DNA of 6,677 bases, taken from contig DEIC01000096.1 of assembly GCA_002352285.1 (NCBI GenBank), forward strand, positions 1 to 6,677. Direction: 5' to 3'. Made by a program: the position numbers and the translations under genes. Position 1 is the first letter of the stretch. Each line of letters begins with the position of its first letter. Positions 6,622-6,677 of the stretch are shown in pieces. The DNA is from Alphaproteobacteria bacterium UBA2784 (GTDB lineage: Bacteria > Pseudomonadota > Alphaproteobacteria > Micropepsales > Micropepsaceae). The notes beneath the pieces are model-generated. The model was not told where the DNA came from and did not search any database. It saw only the letters and a list, made by a program, of their open reading frames with translations.

Positions 6622-6677
6622 ATGACAGGCCTTGTCGATTGGGCGGTTTCGCAATGGCGCCTGGTGATCTCGACGCT
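6622..6677 (+). CDS. RND efflux inner-membrane transporter, N-terminal fragment
   Basis: Only 18 full codons are present before the window ends. They read MTGLVDWAVSQWRLVIST, which is how many RND permeases begin: a short amphipathic start with a conserved Trp-Arg, leading into the first transmembrane helix. The ATG follows the adaptor stop after three bases and has GGGAG seven bases upstream. An RND pump of the AcrB/multidrug class, driven by the proton gradient, is expected from the adaptor-pump order. The fragment alone is too short to prove it. The gene is cut by the window edge, so nothing can be said about its integrity. Confidence 0.75.
   Translation, partial: MTGLVDWAVSQWRLVIST

Overview
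The window looks like ordinary chromosomal DNA from a GC-rich alphaproteobacterium. This rests on protein style, strong G/C preference at third codon positions and gene content. The exact family cannot be fixed from the sequence; Hyphomonadaceae-like or Rhizobiales-like groups are guesses. It holds one tRNA gene, five complete protein genes and the first codons of a sixth.

Layout. Positions 16-89 are a tRNA-Gln (anticodon CUG) on the + strand with an encoded CCA end. Nine bases later, facing it, is the end of a two-gene minus-strand operon: a divergent phosphoketolase-family protein (1238-3607), then acetate kinase (99-1241). The two overlap by four bases (ATGA). Divergent from it, across a 103-base spacer, is a + strand gene (3711-4568) for a membrane-anchored protein with a DUF1330-like C-terminal domain. 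That gene ends tail-to-tail with a minus-strand PNPOx-like flavoprotein gene (4565-5170); their TAG stops share one CTAG. A 344-base non-coding stretch (5171-5514) separates the flavoprotein from a divergent + strand efflux operon: an RND periplasmic adaptor (5515-6618), then the start of its inner-membrane pump (from 6622, cut by the window edge).

How the genes work together. The phosphoketolase and acetate kinase form a compact carbon route: sugar phosphate plus phosphate gives acetyl phosphate, and AckA turns that into acetate with ATP formation. No phosphotransacetylase gene is visible here. The adaptor and pump are two parts of a tripartite export system; no outer-membrane channel gene or regulator is in view. 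The DUF1330-like and PNPOx-like genes have no clear link to either operon.

Novelty. I see no CRISPR array, insertion sequence, phage gene or obviously new system. The points most worth a second look are the altered signature motifs of the phosphoketolase, which leave its catalytic activity open, and a perfect inverted repeat abutting the best promoter candidate for the efflux operon.
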